Positions 48,311 to 60,061 of a stretch of 64,000 bases of DNA are shown here, piece after piece. Under the pieces are notes generated by a model that saw only the letters and a list, made by a program, of their open reading frames with translations, made no database searches and was not told the origin of the DNA. Position 1 is the stretch's first letter. Each line of letters begins with the position of its first letter. Position numbers and translations under genes: made by a program. Source of the stretch: Halomicroarcula saliterrae (lineage in GTDB: Archaea > Halobacteriota > Halobacteria > Halobacteriales > Haloarculaceae); the NCBI RefSeq assembly GCF_031624395.1, contig NZ_JAMQON010000001.1, positions 682,001-746,000 on the forward strand, written 5' to 3'.

Positions 48311-49481
48311 AAATCCCCCTTCAAATATCAAAAATCTGTTACAAATGGCAGAAGATAGTACCACACTCACAAATCTAAATATGGTCCATTTCGCGGAGTC
48401 TACTCCCGATGTCGACCTGCGAGCGGTAGTGCAGAGTCCGTCTGCCGAGTAGTCCGCCAGTCCGGGCAGGCGCTGTCCGTGAGGCTGCGTCGTCGAAGGG
48501 TAACTGCCTGCCGGCCAGTTCGATCGCCGACGGTAGCTACTCTCCTCCGGAGCAGTGCTGCAGCAACGTCTCTCAGCCGCCACACACGGACACTTTCCCC
48601 GTCTATACGTGGGCCTAGCTGTGTCGTCCAGCGTCCATCTCAGCCCTCGGAACGCTCGCCCAGTGGGGGCGACGTTCTCCCGGCCGACTCGCCGCTCCAG
48701 ACATACGCACGGTTGTTACACGACCCGTCGTCTCCACCACCGAGTCAGCTCCGGGCCGTGTGTAAGTCGTCGCCATCAGGTGGAGGGCCGTTCTCGGCGG
48801 TCAACCCCCGGGAGTCAGCGCTATCACAGCGTCTCGTTTCTCTCGGTCGACTGACTGGCTGCGGACGCTGTCTCCGACCGGAAGCGGATTCCCAATTACC
48901 GCCCGGGTGGCTACACTGCTATCTGCTCGATGCCGTCCGGCGCGAGCGGGGTGGGCCCGAGCGACGACGGCCCGAAGCGCGACTGGGTCGGCTGCTGCTC
49001 TGGTCGTACCCGGGTCGGGAGCCGTTTTCGCTCTGGGCCCTCGTCATTTCCCCCGGTCTCGACACAGTCCGAAATCCGACAGCAGTACCGCTCCCCGCAA
49101 CCGACCGAGCGGCCGCTGGCGTTCCGAGACGACAGCCGGCGCAGCCGGTCTGACAGTTCCGCCACGGCCAGTCTCGCCAGCTCCGCCCGCGGACCGGGCA
49201 TTCGCTTCCCCAGCCTGGTCCCGGATACGGACATCCCGACGGGTGTCGAATTCGACGATACGCTTCGATTCGTCGCGCAGCTCGCGAGAAATGTCAACTA
49301 TCGGATTGTTCGCCGATGCCCGAACCGCGACACATAAATCATATAGCGCTATACTGAATCACTTTCCGAAATCGGGACGAATCCGACATCGTTTCGCGGA
49401 AAACGGGGCTAGCCCGTTCGCTCGCCGCTCTCGGGGCAACGTTTGACCGGATTTATATCGACCGGGCGACGATGAGCCGAC
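48311..49481. other. 1.1-kb stretch without a gene, right flank
   Basis: A short A+T-rich part (48311-48400) and then high-GC DNA whose open frames translate to Arg/Ser/Pro-rich shadows. No tRNA seen. An A+T-rich zone near 49330-49360 may serve as promoter for the KDG kinase. The host side of the right attachment site should be here. Confidence 0.5.
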
Positions 49482-50441
49482 ATGGTCGATCTGGTCACGT
49501 TCGGCGAGACGATGCTCCGGCTCTCGCCCCCCGACGAGGAGCGTCTCGAAGTCGCCGACCAGTACGACGTCGACGTCGCCGGTGCCGAGTCGAACGTCGC
49601 TGTCGCCGCCCAGCGGCTGGGTCTCGACAGTCTCTGGCTCTCGAAGCTGCCCGACTCGCCCGTCGGCCGGAAAGTCGCCGGCGAACTCCGGCGCCACGGT
49701 ATCTCGGTCGATGTCGTCTGGGACGACTCGCCCGAGCGACGACAGGGCACGTACTATCTCGAACAGGGGCGTCCACCTCGCGGGAGCGAAGTAATATACG
49801 ACCGCGCGCACGCGAGCGTGACGACGACTGAGTCAGGGGAGCTCCCCACGGCGGTCTTCGAGGACGCGCTCTGTTTCCACACGACCGGTATCACGCCTGC
49901 GCTGTCGGAGACGCTCGAAGCGACGACCGCCGAGTTACTGGAGCGGGCACAGACGGCGGGGGCGACGACGAGCTTCGACGTCAACTTTCGCTCGAATCTC
50001 TGGACTCCCGAGGCAGCGAAGGAAGTGCTTACCGAGCTTTTCCCGGCTGTCGACATCCTGGTCGTCGCCGAACGCGACGCCCGGGTCGTCCTCGACGCGG
50101 CGGGTGACGCAGAGGCTATCGCTCGCGAACTCGACAGCGAGTACGGGTTCGAGGTCGTCGTCGTCACCCGCGGCAGTGAAGGGGCGCTCGCTCTCGCCGA
50201 CGGTGACGTGACCACGCAGCCGACCTACGAGGCCTCGGACGCCTACCCCGTCGGAACCGGCGACTCGTTTGTCGGCGGGTTCCTCTCGCAGTATCTGGAC
50301 GGCGCGTCGGTGTCGGACGCGCTGGCCTGGGGCGCTGGGACGGCGGCGCTCAAGCGGTCGGTCCCCGGTGACATGGCGACCGTCTCACCCGAGGAGGTCC
50401 GTGAAGTAATCGGCGGGACGACGGAGTCGTTGTCCAGATAG
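49482..50441 (+). CDS. kdgK: 2-keto-3-deoxygluconate kinase (PfkB family)
   Basis: Phosphorylates 2-keto-3-deoxy-gluconate to KDPG in the semi-phosphorylative Entner-Doudoroff route of haloarchaea. The 319-residue protein has the N-terminal GETMLRLSPP start of KDG kinases, the substrate region DVDVAGAESNVAVAAQRLG, and the PfkB C-terminal motif YPVGTGDSFVGGFLSQYL with the catalytic Asp. It starts at ATG 49482, 40 bases after an A+T-rich region. It is followed by pyruvate kinase, consistent with lower sugar catabolism. Confidence 0.9.
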   Translation: MVDLVTFGETMLRLSPPDEERLEVADQYDVDVAGAESNVAVAAQRLGLDSLWLSKLPDSPVGRKVAGELRRHGISVDVVWDDSPERRQGTYYLEQGRPPRGSEVIYDRAHASVTTTESGELPTAVFEDALCFHTTGITPALSETLEATTAELLERAQTAGATTSFDVNFRSNLWTPEAAKEVLTELFPAVDILVVAERDARVVLDAAGDAEAIARELDSEYGFEVVVVTRGSEGALALADGDVTTQPTYEASDAYPVGTGDSFVGGFLSQYLDGASVSDALAWGAGTAALKRSVPGDMATVSPEEVREVIGGTTESLSR

Positions 50442-50552
50442 CGCCGCGAAAACTGCAGTGTCTGATAAGCTTCTTATCCCCTGGCTCGGTACGGGGGAGT
50501 ATGATTCAGTTACCGGTGGAGCTTCGACTCCGTTTCGCGGAGGGAACAGCCG

Positions 50553-52310
<1,758 letters not shown>

Positions 52311-52362
52311 CACGATTTCGAATCTGTGCAATTAAGTACTCAAGGTGCCACCGTCTGACCAA

Positions 52363-53334
52363 ATGGGCGCATACGCTGGGGTCGACCTCGGTGCGACGCA
52401 TATCAGGGCCGTTATCGGTGACGCGGACGGGACGGTGGTCGCGTCGTTCAAGCGTGACACCCCACGCGGGCCGACTGGAATCGACGTGACCGAGGCCGTC
52501 CTCGACGCGCTTCGGGGCGCGTGTGAGGCCGCCGACATCGGTCCGTCGGAGGTCGTCGCGGCCGGCATCGGCTCGTTTGGCCCGCTCGACCTGGCCGGCG
52601 GTGCGGTCGAAAACCCCGCGAATCTTCCCGACTCCATCGACCGGATTCCGCTTACTGGCCCCGTACAGAACCTCTTCGGGACCGAGCGCGTCTACCTCCA
52701 CAACGACGCCAACGCGGGACTCATCGGCGAACGCTACTACGCCGACCGGAACCCCGACGATATGGTGTACCTGACTATCTCCTCGGGTATCGGTGCCGGT
52801 GTCGCCGTCGACGGGCGTGTGCTGCGTGGCTGGGACGGCAACGCCGGCGAAGTCGGTCACCTGACTATCGACCCCCACGGGTTCATGACCTGTGGCTGTG
52901 GCCACGACGGCCACTGGGAGGCGTACTGCTCGGGTGAGAACATCCCGCGCTATGCGACCCGGCTCCACCGCGAGGACCCGGTCGAGACGGCCCTCCCCAT
53001 CGACACCGAGGGGTTCACTGCGGCGGACGTGTTCGAGTACGCCGGCGAAGACGAGTTCGCGACCCACGTCCTCGACCAGATCTCCCACTGGAACACCATC
53101 GGCGTCGCCAACATGGTCCACGCGTTTGCCCCGCTCGTCGTCTCTATCGGTGGGGCCGTCGCTATCAACAATCCCGACCAGATTATGGACCCCATCAGGG
53201 AGCGCCTCGACGACATGGTGATGGCGAACATCCCCGACATCCAGCTGACGACACACGGCGACGACGTCGTGGTCCGCGGCGCGCTCGCGTCGGCACTGAC
53301 AGCGGGTACGGGCGACCCGTCGAACGGGCGGTAG
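52363..53334 (+). CDS. ROK-family sugar kinase (glucokinase-like)
   Basis: About 323 residues from ATG 52363; an in-frame GTG lies 18 bases earlier. A TATA-like AATTAAGTA 25-30 bases upstream fits a leaderless start at the ATG. The ATP-binding motif is GVDLGATHIRAVIGD, and the sugar site includes NDANAGLIGERYY. The ROK metal motif is CGCGHDGHWEAYCSG, where the usual third Cys is His. Such proteins phosphorylate glucose or a related hexose. Convergent with the orc gene by one base. Confidence 0.86.
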   Translation: MGAYAGVDLGATHIRAVIGDADGTVVASFKRDTPRGPTGIDVTEAVLDALRGACEAADIGPSEVVAAGIGSFGPLDLAGGAVENPANLPDSIDRIPLTGPVQNLFGTERVYLHNDANAGLIGERYYADRNPDDMVYLTISSGIGAGVAVDGRVLRGWDGNAGEVGHLTIDPHGFMTCGCGHDGHWEAYCSGENIPRYATRLHREDPVETALPIDTEGFTAADVFEYAGEDEFATHVLDQISHWNTIGVANMVHAFAPLVVSIGGAVAINNPDQIMDPIRERLDDMVMANIPDIQLTTHGDDVVVRGALASALTAGTGDPSNGR

Positions 53335-53335
53335 C

Positions 53336-54508
53336 TCACCGCAGGTCGTAGAGCCGTCTGAAAACTGTCGGTGGGAACCGCGGTTCGACGCGGCTCGGCG
53401 GGCGCCCCTGCCCGCCCTGTGTCGCCGCCTGGACGCGTTCGACGACACCTGCCTCTGCCATCTCGTAGAGGAACCGTTTGACTGTCCCCGGGGACAGGTC
53501 GACGCTCTCGGCGCCACCGATCGCGGCAGTGGTCGCGGTGACCGAGGAGCGCTCCTCCTCGTCGAGGTCGACCAGTTCCCTGAGCACGGCCTGTCTGTTC
53601 GCCGGCAGGGCGAGGACGATGCCCAGCGAGACGCAGGGAATCGGTATCTCCTCGATGGCCGCCTCGACATCGGTCACTGTCAGCGTCGTCCGTCCGGCCG
53701 ATTCCGCGTGATGGGTCGCGATGAACAGCGCCGCCAGCGCGTCGTGGGCGTTCCCGTTCGCCCACGCGGCGATCTCCTCGGCGAGGTCGTGTTCGATGGC
53801 CTGCTGGGAGAGCCCGATGGAGGCCCGCGTCATCAACACGTCGACGAGCATCTGCTGTTGGTACGGGTCGACGCGGATGGATTCCGCGGTGTACTCCGTG
53901 AGCTCAGTTTCGGCCGGTCGCTTGCGCCCCATCGCCAACCAGCTCACGTTGCTCGGGAGTCCCGCGAACAGGTCGACGAGGTCGCCCTCGGAGGCGCTCC
54001 GTGGCTCGCCGACGTGGTCGACGGCGACGACGACCCCGGTTCTGGAGCCGTCGAGTTCCTCGTGTAGCCGTGTTCTGAGCGTCTCCGTACCGATGCCGTG
54101 TTCCGGGACCGTCTCCTCGACGAGCGCGTCGAGCACCGCGTGGTAGAACGCGAACTCGCTCGTGGTCTCTCTCGTGTCGAGATAGACGAACGACGGCGAG
54201 GTTTTGGACTGTGCCCGGGTCGTCGTGTGAATGACCGTTCGTGTCTCGGTCGGTAACTGGTGCAGGTGGGCAAACAGCGCCGTAACCACGGCGCTCTTTC
54301 CCACCCCGTTCGGCCCGTACAGATACGCGTTGGCGGGGAGCTTCCCGTCGAAAACCGGGTCCAGATAGTCGAGCAATCGCTCGAGCAGGGGCCCGCGGTC
54401 GGCCGGCTCGTCGATGTGTCGCACCGGCGACAGCGACTCGTACTCCTGAATCAGGCGCGGCTCGCCGTCGTGACGCTGCCGTCGCTTGATTCTGGCTTCT
54501 ATATCCAT
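53336..54508 (-). CDS. Orc1/Cdc6-family AAA+ protein
   Basis: A 390-residue replication-initiator-type AAA+ protein. Walker A is GPNGVGKS (65-72). The Walker B region reads VVVAVDHVGE (159-168), with Asp-His in place of the usual Asp-Glu. A C-terminal winged helix follows (about 300-385), ending in VERVQAATQGGQGRPPSRV. Haloarchaea have many orc paralogues; the altered Walker B suggests this copy is not a canonical initiator and may act as a local regulator. No typical origin-recognition repeats were found beside it. Confidence 0.82.
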   Translation of the reverse strand: MDIEARIKRRQRHDGEPRLIQEYESLSPVRHIDEPADRGPLLERLLDYLDPVFDGKLPANAYLYGPNGVGKSAVVTALFAHLHQLPTETRTVIHTTTRAQSKTSPSFVYLDTRETTSEFAFYHAVLDALVEETVPEHGIGTETLRTRLHEELDGSRTGVVVAVDHVGEPRSASEGDLVDLFAGLPSNVSWLAMGRKRPAETELTEYTAESIRVDPYQQQMLVDVLMTRASIGLSQQAIEHDLAEEIAAWANGNAHDALAALFIATHHAESAGRTTLTVTDVEAAIEEIPIPCVSLGIVLALPANRQAVLRELVDLDEEERSSVTATTAAIGGAESVDLSPGTVKRFLYEMAEAGVVERVQAATQGGQGRPPSRVEPRFPPTVFRRLYDLR

Positions 54509-54575
54509 TGTGCTACAGTGGTCTCAAACTACGATGGTTCGTACAAAAATAAAACGCCGAAGTCGGGTAGACCGC

Positions 54576-55655
54576 TTATGGCACGACGTAGGTGTTTCGC
54601 ACTGCGACACCGGCGACGTACAGCGCACCGATGAGCAGCGACATGGTGGCGATAGCGAACGCGGGCGGGTCAACGTGCGTGTCACCGTGTGCGTAGAACA
54701 CACGCTGGCCCGCTTCACCGACGAGCGCGCCCAGAACACCGAAGACGCCACCGAGCAGGAGCGCGATGACGGCCCCGCTACCGGTCGGGTCGACGAACGC
54801 CGCCGCACCCGCAGCGCCGGGCAGCGTCATGTGGTGGGTCACCGGAATCTTCTCGACGCCCAGGTTGAGGAACGTAAGGGACGCCGCGGAGATACCGAAG
54901 CCGAGGAACATGCTCCCCGTCGTGATGACGAGGTAGCCACCGAGCAGACCGGCGACGAGGCCGATCATTGCGACGTTGGCCCACTTGTACTGGTGGGGGA
55001 GCCACGGTTCGACAGCGGGACGCATGACTTCGCTACCGCCGTCGGCAGCGACTTCCTGACCGTTCTCGAACGGCGTCATGTCGAAGTAGCCGTTCCCGCC
55101 TGGCGACCCGAACAGCGAGTAGCCGAAGACGAGTCGGTGGACGAGTGCGGACGTGAAGACCATCATTCCGATGGTGTCGAAAGCGATAGCCGTGTTGACC
55201 GTGTTGACGAGCAGGATGTTACCGACGCTGCCGAAGACACCGAAGATACCACCGACCGCGAGGACGTCGGGGCGCGTACCGAGCGCGTAGGCGATGTCCT
55301 TACCGGGGTGGTAGCCACCGTCTTCCTGGGGCGGCATGGCGCCTTCCTTCTTCGCGGCGTAGGCGGCCGCGGCCGCACCGCCGGCGAAGGCGATGTGCGG
55401 ACCGAAGACCGGACCGAAACCGACGAGACCGGTGATACCGGACGAGGTCAGTGCAGCGCCTTCAGGCGCACCGGTGAGCCCGACCAGGTTGGCCGCTTCG
55501 CCGGCGATGACCGCGAAGCCGGTGAAACAGAAGGCCGGGAGCGCGCCGATGGCTGCACCGAAGCAGCCACCTGCGAAGGCGGCGATGAGCCAGTAGGCGA
55601 ACTCGGCACCTGTCCGGCCACCGAGGAGCTCGATCTGAAGTAGTACTGGGTCCAT
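54576..55655 (-). CDS. Polytopic membrane protein, putative glycerol facilitator (glpX-type)
   Basis: A 359-residue protein with about eight to ten hydrophobic segments rich in Gly/Ala. It lies four bases after glpK on the same strand, so it is co-transcribed. In Haloferax volcanii the corresponding gene next to glpK is called glpX and proposed as a glycerol facilitator; it is unrelated to bacterial GlpX. Glycerol uptake or transport is therefore likely, but not shown for this protein. Confidence 0.8.
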   Translation of the reverse strand: MDPVLLQIELLGGRTGAEFAYWLIAAFAGGCFGAAIGALPAFCFTGFAVIAGEAANLVGLTGAPEGAALTSSGITGLVGFGPVFGPHIAFAGGAAAAAYAAKKEGAMPPQEDGGYHPGKDIAYALGTRPDVLAVGGIFGVFGSVGNILLVNTVNTAIAFDTIGMMVFTSALVHRLVFGYSLFGSPGGNGYFDMTPFENGQEVAADGGSEVMRPAVEPWLPHQYKWANVAMIGLVAGLLGGYLVITTGSMFLGFGISAASLTFLNLGVEKIPVTHHMTLPGAAGAAAFVDPTGSGAVIALLLGGVFGVLGALVGEAGQRVFYAHGDTHVDPPAFAIATMSLLIGALYVAGVAVRNTYVVP

Positions 55656-55658
55656 ACG

Positions 55659-57191
55659 TTACTCCTCCTGTGCCCAGTCCAGGGACTTCTCGACCGCGTC
55701 GTCCCAGCGGTTGTACAGCTTGTCGACCTCTTCGGCGTCCTTCTCGGGGCTGAACTCGCGGTCGATCTGCCAGTTGTCGCGCAGCTCGTCGACGGTGTCC
55801 CAGTAGCCGACGGCGAGGCCGGCGGCGTAGGCGCTCCCGAGCGCCGTGGTCTCGTCGACCTCCGGTCGCGCGATGTCCGTCTGGATGATGTCGGACTGGA
55901 GCTGACAGAGGAAGTTGTTCTTGACTGCACCGCCGTCGACACGCAGGGTCGTGGTGTCGACGCCGGAGTCGGCTTCCATCGCTTCCGCGACGTCGCGGGT
56001 CTGGTACGCGATGGATTCGAGGGTCGCACGCACGATGTGCTCTTTCCGGGTACCACGCGTCATACCGACGATGGTACCTCGGGCGCGGCCGTCCCAGTGC
56101 GGGGCGCCGAGACCCGTGAAGGCCGGCACCATGTAGACGCCGTCGGTCGAGTCGACCGAGCGGGCCAGTTCCGCCGTCTGGGCGGCGTTGTTGATGAGGT
56201 CGACGTCTTCGAGCCACTCGATAGCGGCGCCGGTGATGAAGATGGCGCCTTCCAGCGCGTACTGGACGGGCTCGCCGGACATCTGGAACCCGATGGTCGT
56301 CAGCAGACCGTGGTCGGACTCGACGGCGTCGGTACCCGTGTTCATCAGGTAGAACGAACCGGTACCGTAGGTGTTCTTCGCGTCACCCTCGTCGAAACAG
56401 GTCTGGCCGAACAGCGCGGCCTGCTGGTCGCCCAGCGCGCCCGCGACGGGCACTTCGGCGCCGAGGAAGCCGTCGGCGTCCGTGCTGCCGTAGGTGTTCT
56501 CGTCCGAGGACGGTCGGACTTCCGGAACCATCGATTTGGGCACGTTGAACTCTTCGAGAAGCTCGTCGTCCCACTCGAGGTCGCGGATGTTGTACAGCAT
56601 CGTCCGCGACGCGTTCGAGACGTCGGTGATGTGGTTGCCGGTGAGGTTGTAGATAACCCACGTGTCGATGGTCCCCATGAGGAGCTCGCCGTTCTGCGCT
56701 CGTTTGCGAACGTCCTCGCCACGGGAGGCTTCCATCTTCAGCGGCTCTGCGTTGTCGAGAATCCACTCGGTCTTGGTCGCCGAGAAGTACGCGTCACATT
56801 CGAGACCGGTCTTCTCGCGGATCCACTCGACCTTGCCCTCGTCCTGAATCTCCTCGACGCGGTCCGTCGTCCGGCGGTCCTGCCAGACGAGCGCGTTGTG
56901 GACCGGCTTGCCGGTCTCCTTGTCCCACACGATCGTGGTCTCACGCTGGTTCGTAATCCCGATAGCCTCGAGCTGCTCCGGGTCGAGGTCGGCTTCGTCG
57001 AGACCGGTGGTCACGACGTCCTTGGTGTTCTCCCAGATCTCCATCGGGTCGTGCTCGACCCAGCCGGGCTCCGGATAAATCTGCTCGTGTTTCTCGTAAG
57101 CGTTCGCGACGACCTGCCCGCTGTGGTCGAATACCATGAAGCGGGTGCCAGTCGTCCCCTGGTCTATCGCACCGACGTATGTGTCTGCCAT
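55659..57191 (-). CDS. glpK: Glycerol kinase
   Basis: Phosphorylates glycerol to glycerol-3-phosphate, the first step of haloarchaeal glycerol catabolism. A 510-residue FGGY-family kinase. The ATP site begins AIDQGTTGTRFMVFDHSG, and the substrate region contains YPEPGWVEHDP. The C-terminal FGGY signature region includes GGAVKNNFLCQLQSDI. It is divergent from glpABC across a 1.1-kb gap, and a TATA-like ATTATAAAG lies about 75 bases upstream. Firm. Confidence 0.95.
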   Translation of the reverse strand: MADTYVGAIDQGTTGTRFMVFDHSGQVVANAYEKHEQIYPEPGWVEHDPMEIWENTKDVVTTGLDEADLDPEQLEAIGITNQRETTIVWDKETGKPVHNALVWQDRRTTDRVEEIQDEGKVEWIREKTGLECDAYFSATKTEWILDNAEPLKMEASRGEDVRKRAQNGELLMGTIDTWVIYNLTGNHITDVSNASRTMLYNIRDLEWDDELLEEFNVPKSMVPEVRPSSDENTYGSTDADGFLGAEVPVAGALGDQQAALFGQTCFDEGDAKNTYGTGSFYLMNTGTDAVESDHGLLTTIGFQMSGEPVQYALEGAIFITGAAIEWLEDVDLINNAAQTAELARSVDSTDGVYMVPAFTGLGAPHWDGRARGTIVGMTRGTRKEHIVRATLESIAYQTRDVAEAMEADSGVDTTTLRVDGGAVKNNFLCQLQSDIIQTDIARPEVDETTALGSAYAAGLAVGYWDTVDELRDNWQIDREFSPEKDAEEVDKLYNRWDDAVEKSLDWAQEE

Positions 57192-58330
57192 TGTGTGTGT
57201 TCTCCGTTGGGCGGACCTTGTTTATGCAAGACCCCGCCTTGAGAGTAAACAATATAGTGAATCATTATAAAGATTACTGCTGCTATCGGATGGGTAGTAA
57301 AAAATAGTAAAATTCGTGCTCAATAGCCTATACCGCCAGTTTACGGAGTTTTAGCGCCCCAGAGCGCGGGATTATTGCAGTATTTTGTCCATTGGTTGAA
57401 TCATTTCTCTACTCCCACTGGCGGACTCGGCGGCGGTCGATACGACTCGAACGGGTGAGACCGCCGGTGAAGGTCGCTTCTGGACCGCACGCTGACCACA
57501 AGACCAGTAAAATATATCAAAGACCGTGTTCAACGCGCTCCGGCGACCGAACGGAGTTCCGCCCGGTCCGTCTGTCCACTCTGTCGAGGCCGTGGACACA
57601 CCGATGCGGGCGATGGTGACACGCGGGGTGGGCGTGGCGCGCGCGGTGTTGCCTCGCCGATCGAACCAGTGCCCGGCCGAAGCAACCGACCGACGTGGTG
57701 GCGTGTCTCCGGGCGGGCGGTACCGCAGTCGGTCTCTCGACGTCCCGATTGTCTCACGGTGCGCAGTCGGTGGCGTGGAAACCGTGCCGATGGCGGCCGG
57801 GCCTCCGTAGGCTGTCGGTAACTCGCGCTGTGGGACTACAGCGAGCCGGCAGGCAGGACCGCTCCCGGCGGTACCTCCACCTCTCCGTAGCTGCCACCTA
57901 CGCGTGCGCGCGTAGTACGTGACATACACATCCGATTCCGAGCAAATCAGGCGCCGGTGGTCCACTCCGAGCCGGTTTCCGGCGTCGGGCGCCATCTCTG
58001 CGGTGTTCCCGTGGGCGGTCCGGCCCTCCCTGTGACAGCGGCGGGTGTTTACGGACACCACCCGTCTTTACTGCTACCCTACCACGTCCAGTCACCGCGA
58101 TTTCCTTCTTTATCAACGGGTTCGACAGAGTGACCAGTTCTTCTAGGGATAACTGACGGGCAACCACTAGCGACTCGGAGCCAACTGCAGACCGCATGAA
58201 TAGCATCTTTCCGCAACACGGCGACGACGGCGGTACCGAGTAACATTCATGATTACCAATAAAATTTACTGGTGGACCCCTGTTTAGCGGTAAAATAAAG
58301 TGTATGCGAGCCAAAGCCGAGGTATAACAG
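57192..58330. promoter_or_regulatory. Divergent glpK / glpABC control region
   Basis: A 1.1-kb gap with A+T-rich promoter-like sequence at both ends (57240-57300 before glpK, 58240-58320 before glpA) and a G+C-rich middle. Minor open frames in it look like shadows. The length allows binding by a glycerol regulator such as a GlpR homologue; none is encoded nearby. Confidence 0.55.
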
Positions 58331-60061
58331 ATGGCACAGACACCACACATCGCCGTTATCGGCGGCGGTTCGACCGGTATAGGCATCGCCCGGGACCTCG
58401 CCATGCGGGGTCTAGATGTCACCCTGGTCGAACAGGGGAACCTGACACACGGAACGACCGGTCGCATGCACGGCCTGCTCCACAGCGGGGGCCGATACGC
58501 GGTCTCGGACCAGGCCAGCGCGACCGAATGTATCGAGGAGAACCGCGTTCTCCGGGACATCGCCAGTCACTGCGTGGAGATGACCGGCGGGCTGTTCGTC
58601 AAACGACCCGAAGACGACGAGGAGTACTTCCAGCAGAAACTCGAGGGGTGCAAGGAGTGTGGCATCCCCGCGGAGGTCGTCTCCGGGGAGGAGGCCCGCG
58701 CGATGGAGCCACACCTGGCCAAAGACGTCGAGAAGGCGATTTCGGTACCCGACGGCGCCATCGACCCCTTCCGACTCGTCGTCGCGAACGCGGCGAGCGC
58801 GGAGGAACACGGCGCGCGCATCGAGACTCACTCGAAGGTCACCGACCTCATCATCGAAGACGGCGAGGTCGTCGGACTGGAAGTGGAACACGCTTCGGGC
58901 TCCGGCAAGCGTATCCACGGGAGAGAGGGCGGCACCGAGGAAATCCGCGCGGACTACGTCGTCAACGCGACGGGCGCGTGGGCCGGCCGCATCGGCGACA
59001 TGGCCGGCGTCGACATCGCCGTCCGCCCGTCGAAGGGCGTGATGACCATCATGAACATCCGGCAGGTCGACACGGTCATCAACCGCTGCCGACCCAAGGG
59101 GGACGCCGATATCGTCGTCCCACACGAGACGACCGCGATACTGGGCACGACCGACGAGGAAGTCGAGGACCCCGAGGACTACCCCGAAGAGGGCTGGGAG
59201 GTCGACATGATGATAGACACCCTCAAGGAGCTCGTGCCCATGCTCGACGAGGCCCGGACCATTCGCTCGTTCTGGGGCGTCCGCCCGCTGTACGAGCCGC
59301 CGGACGTCGGCAGCGACGACCCGACGGACATCACTCGGGACTACTTCCTGCTCGACCACGACGAGCGCGACGACCTGCAGGGAATGACCTCCATCGTCGG
59401 CGGGAAGTTCACCACCTACCGGATGATGGGCGAGGAGATCTCCGACCACGTCTGCGAGAAGTTCGGTATCGAGGCCGAGTGTCGCACCGCCGACGAACCG
59501 CTGCCGGGCAGCGAGGACTTCTCCGTCCTGCGGGACTACATGGACGAGTTCGGTCTCCGGTCTCCCATCGGTCGCCGCAGCGTCGAACGGCTCGGCTCGC
59601 GGGCCGACGAAGTGCTCAAGACGAGCGACCCGAACCCGACCGTCTGCGCGTGTGAGGGCGTCACCCGTGCCGAGGTCCAGGACGCCATCTCCCAGTCCGG
59701 CTCCGACCTCAACGCGGTCCGCATCCGCACTCGCGCGTCGATGGGGAACTGCCAGGGCGGCTTCTGTTGTAACCGGCTGGCCAGCGAGCTCCACGGCGAG
59801 TACAGCGAGGACATCGCTCGCGAGGCGTGGGACGAACTGCTCCAGGAGCGCTGGAAGGGCCAGCGCCACGCCCTGTGGGGCGAACAGCTCTCACAGGCCG
59901 CGCTGAACTACGCGCTGCACGCGACCACGCAGAACCGCGACCGTGACCCGGCCGACGGGGAGCCGATCGACTTCGCCGCTTTCGACACGGGTGTCGAGGC
60001 GGGCAGCGCGTCGGGGACAGCAGACGTAGCCGCGGACGGAGGGCGACGCGATGGCAATTAA
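58331..60061 (+). CDS. glpA: Anaerobic-type glycerol-3-phosphate dehydrogenase, subunit A
   Basis: Oxidises glycerol-3-phosphate to dihydroxyacetone phosphate. The 576-residue flavoprotein has the FAD motif [19 protein letters not shown] near the N-terminus and a C-terminal BFD-type [2Fe-2S] domain with [10 protein letters not shown] and GNCQGGFCC. It overlaps glpB by 11 bases. In haloarchaea GlpABC is the usual enzyme (gpdABC) for glycerol use and passes electrons to the membrane. Firm. Confidence 0.95.
   Translation: MAQTPHIAVIGGGSTGIGIARDLAMRGLDVTLVEQGNLTHGTTGRMHGLLHSGGRYAVSDQASATECIEENRVLRDIASHCVEMTGGLFVKRPEDDEEYFQQKLEGCKECGIPAEVVSGEEARAMEPHLAKDVEKAISVPDGAIDPFRLVVANAASAEEHGARIETHSKVTDLIIEDGEVVGLEVEHASGSGKRIHGREGGTEEIRADYVVNATGAWAGRIGDMAGVDIAVRPSKGVMTIMNIRQVDTVINRCRPKGDADIVVPHETTAILGTTDEEVEDPEDYPEEGWEVDMMIDTLKELVPMLDEARTIRSFWGVRPLYEPPDVGSDDPTDITRDYFLLDHDERDDLQGMTSIVGGKFTTYRMMGEEISDHVCEKFGIEAECRTADEPLPGSEDFSVLRDYMDEFGLRSPIGRRSVERLGSRADEVLKTSDPNPTVCACEGVTRAEVQDAISQSGSDLNAVRIRTRASMGNCQGGFCCNRLASELHGEYSEDIAREAWDELLQERWKGQRHALWGEQLSQAALNYALHATTQNRDRDPADGEPIDFAAFDTGVEAGSASGTADVAADGGRRDGN

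Noticed and set aside
48479-49153. 224-codon plus-strand frame in the right flank
   Set aside because: Composition is that of a shadow frame (Arg/Ser/Pro) and competing frames overlap it on both strands.
57372-58061. 229-codon minus-strand frame between glpK and glpA
   Set aside because: Arg/Thr/Pro-rich, no promoter placement, no family resemblance; treated as regulatory DNA.
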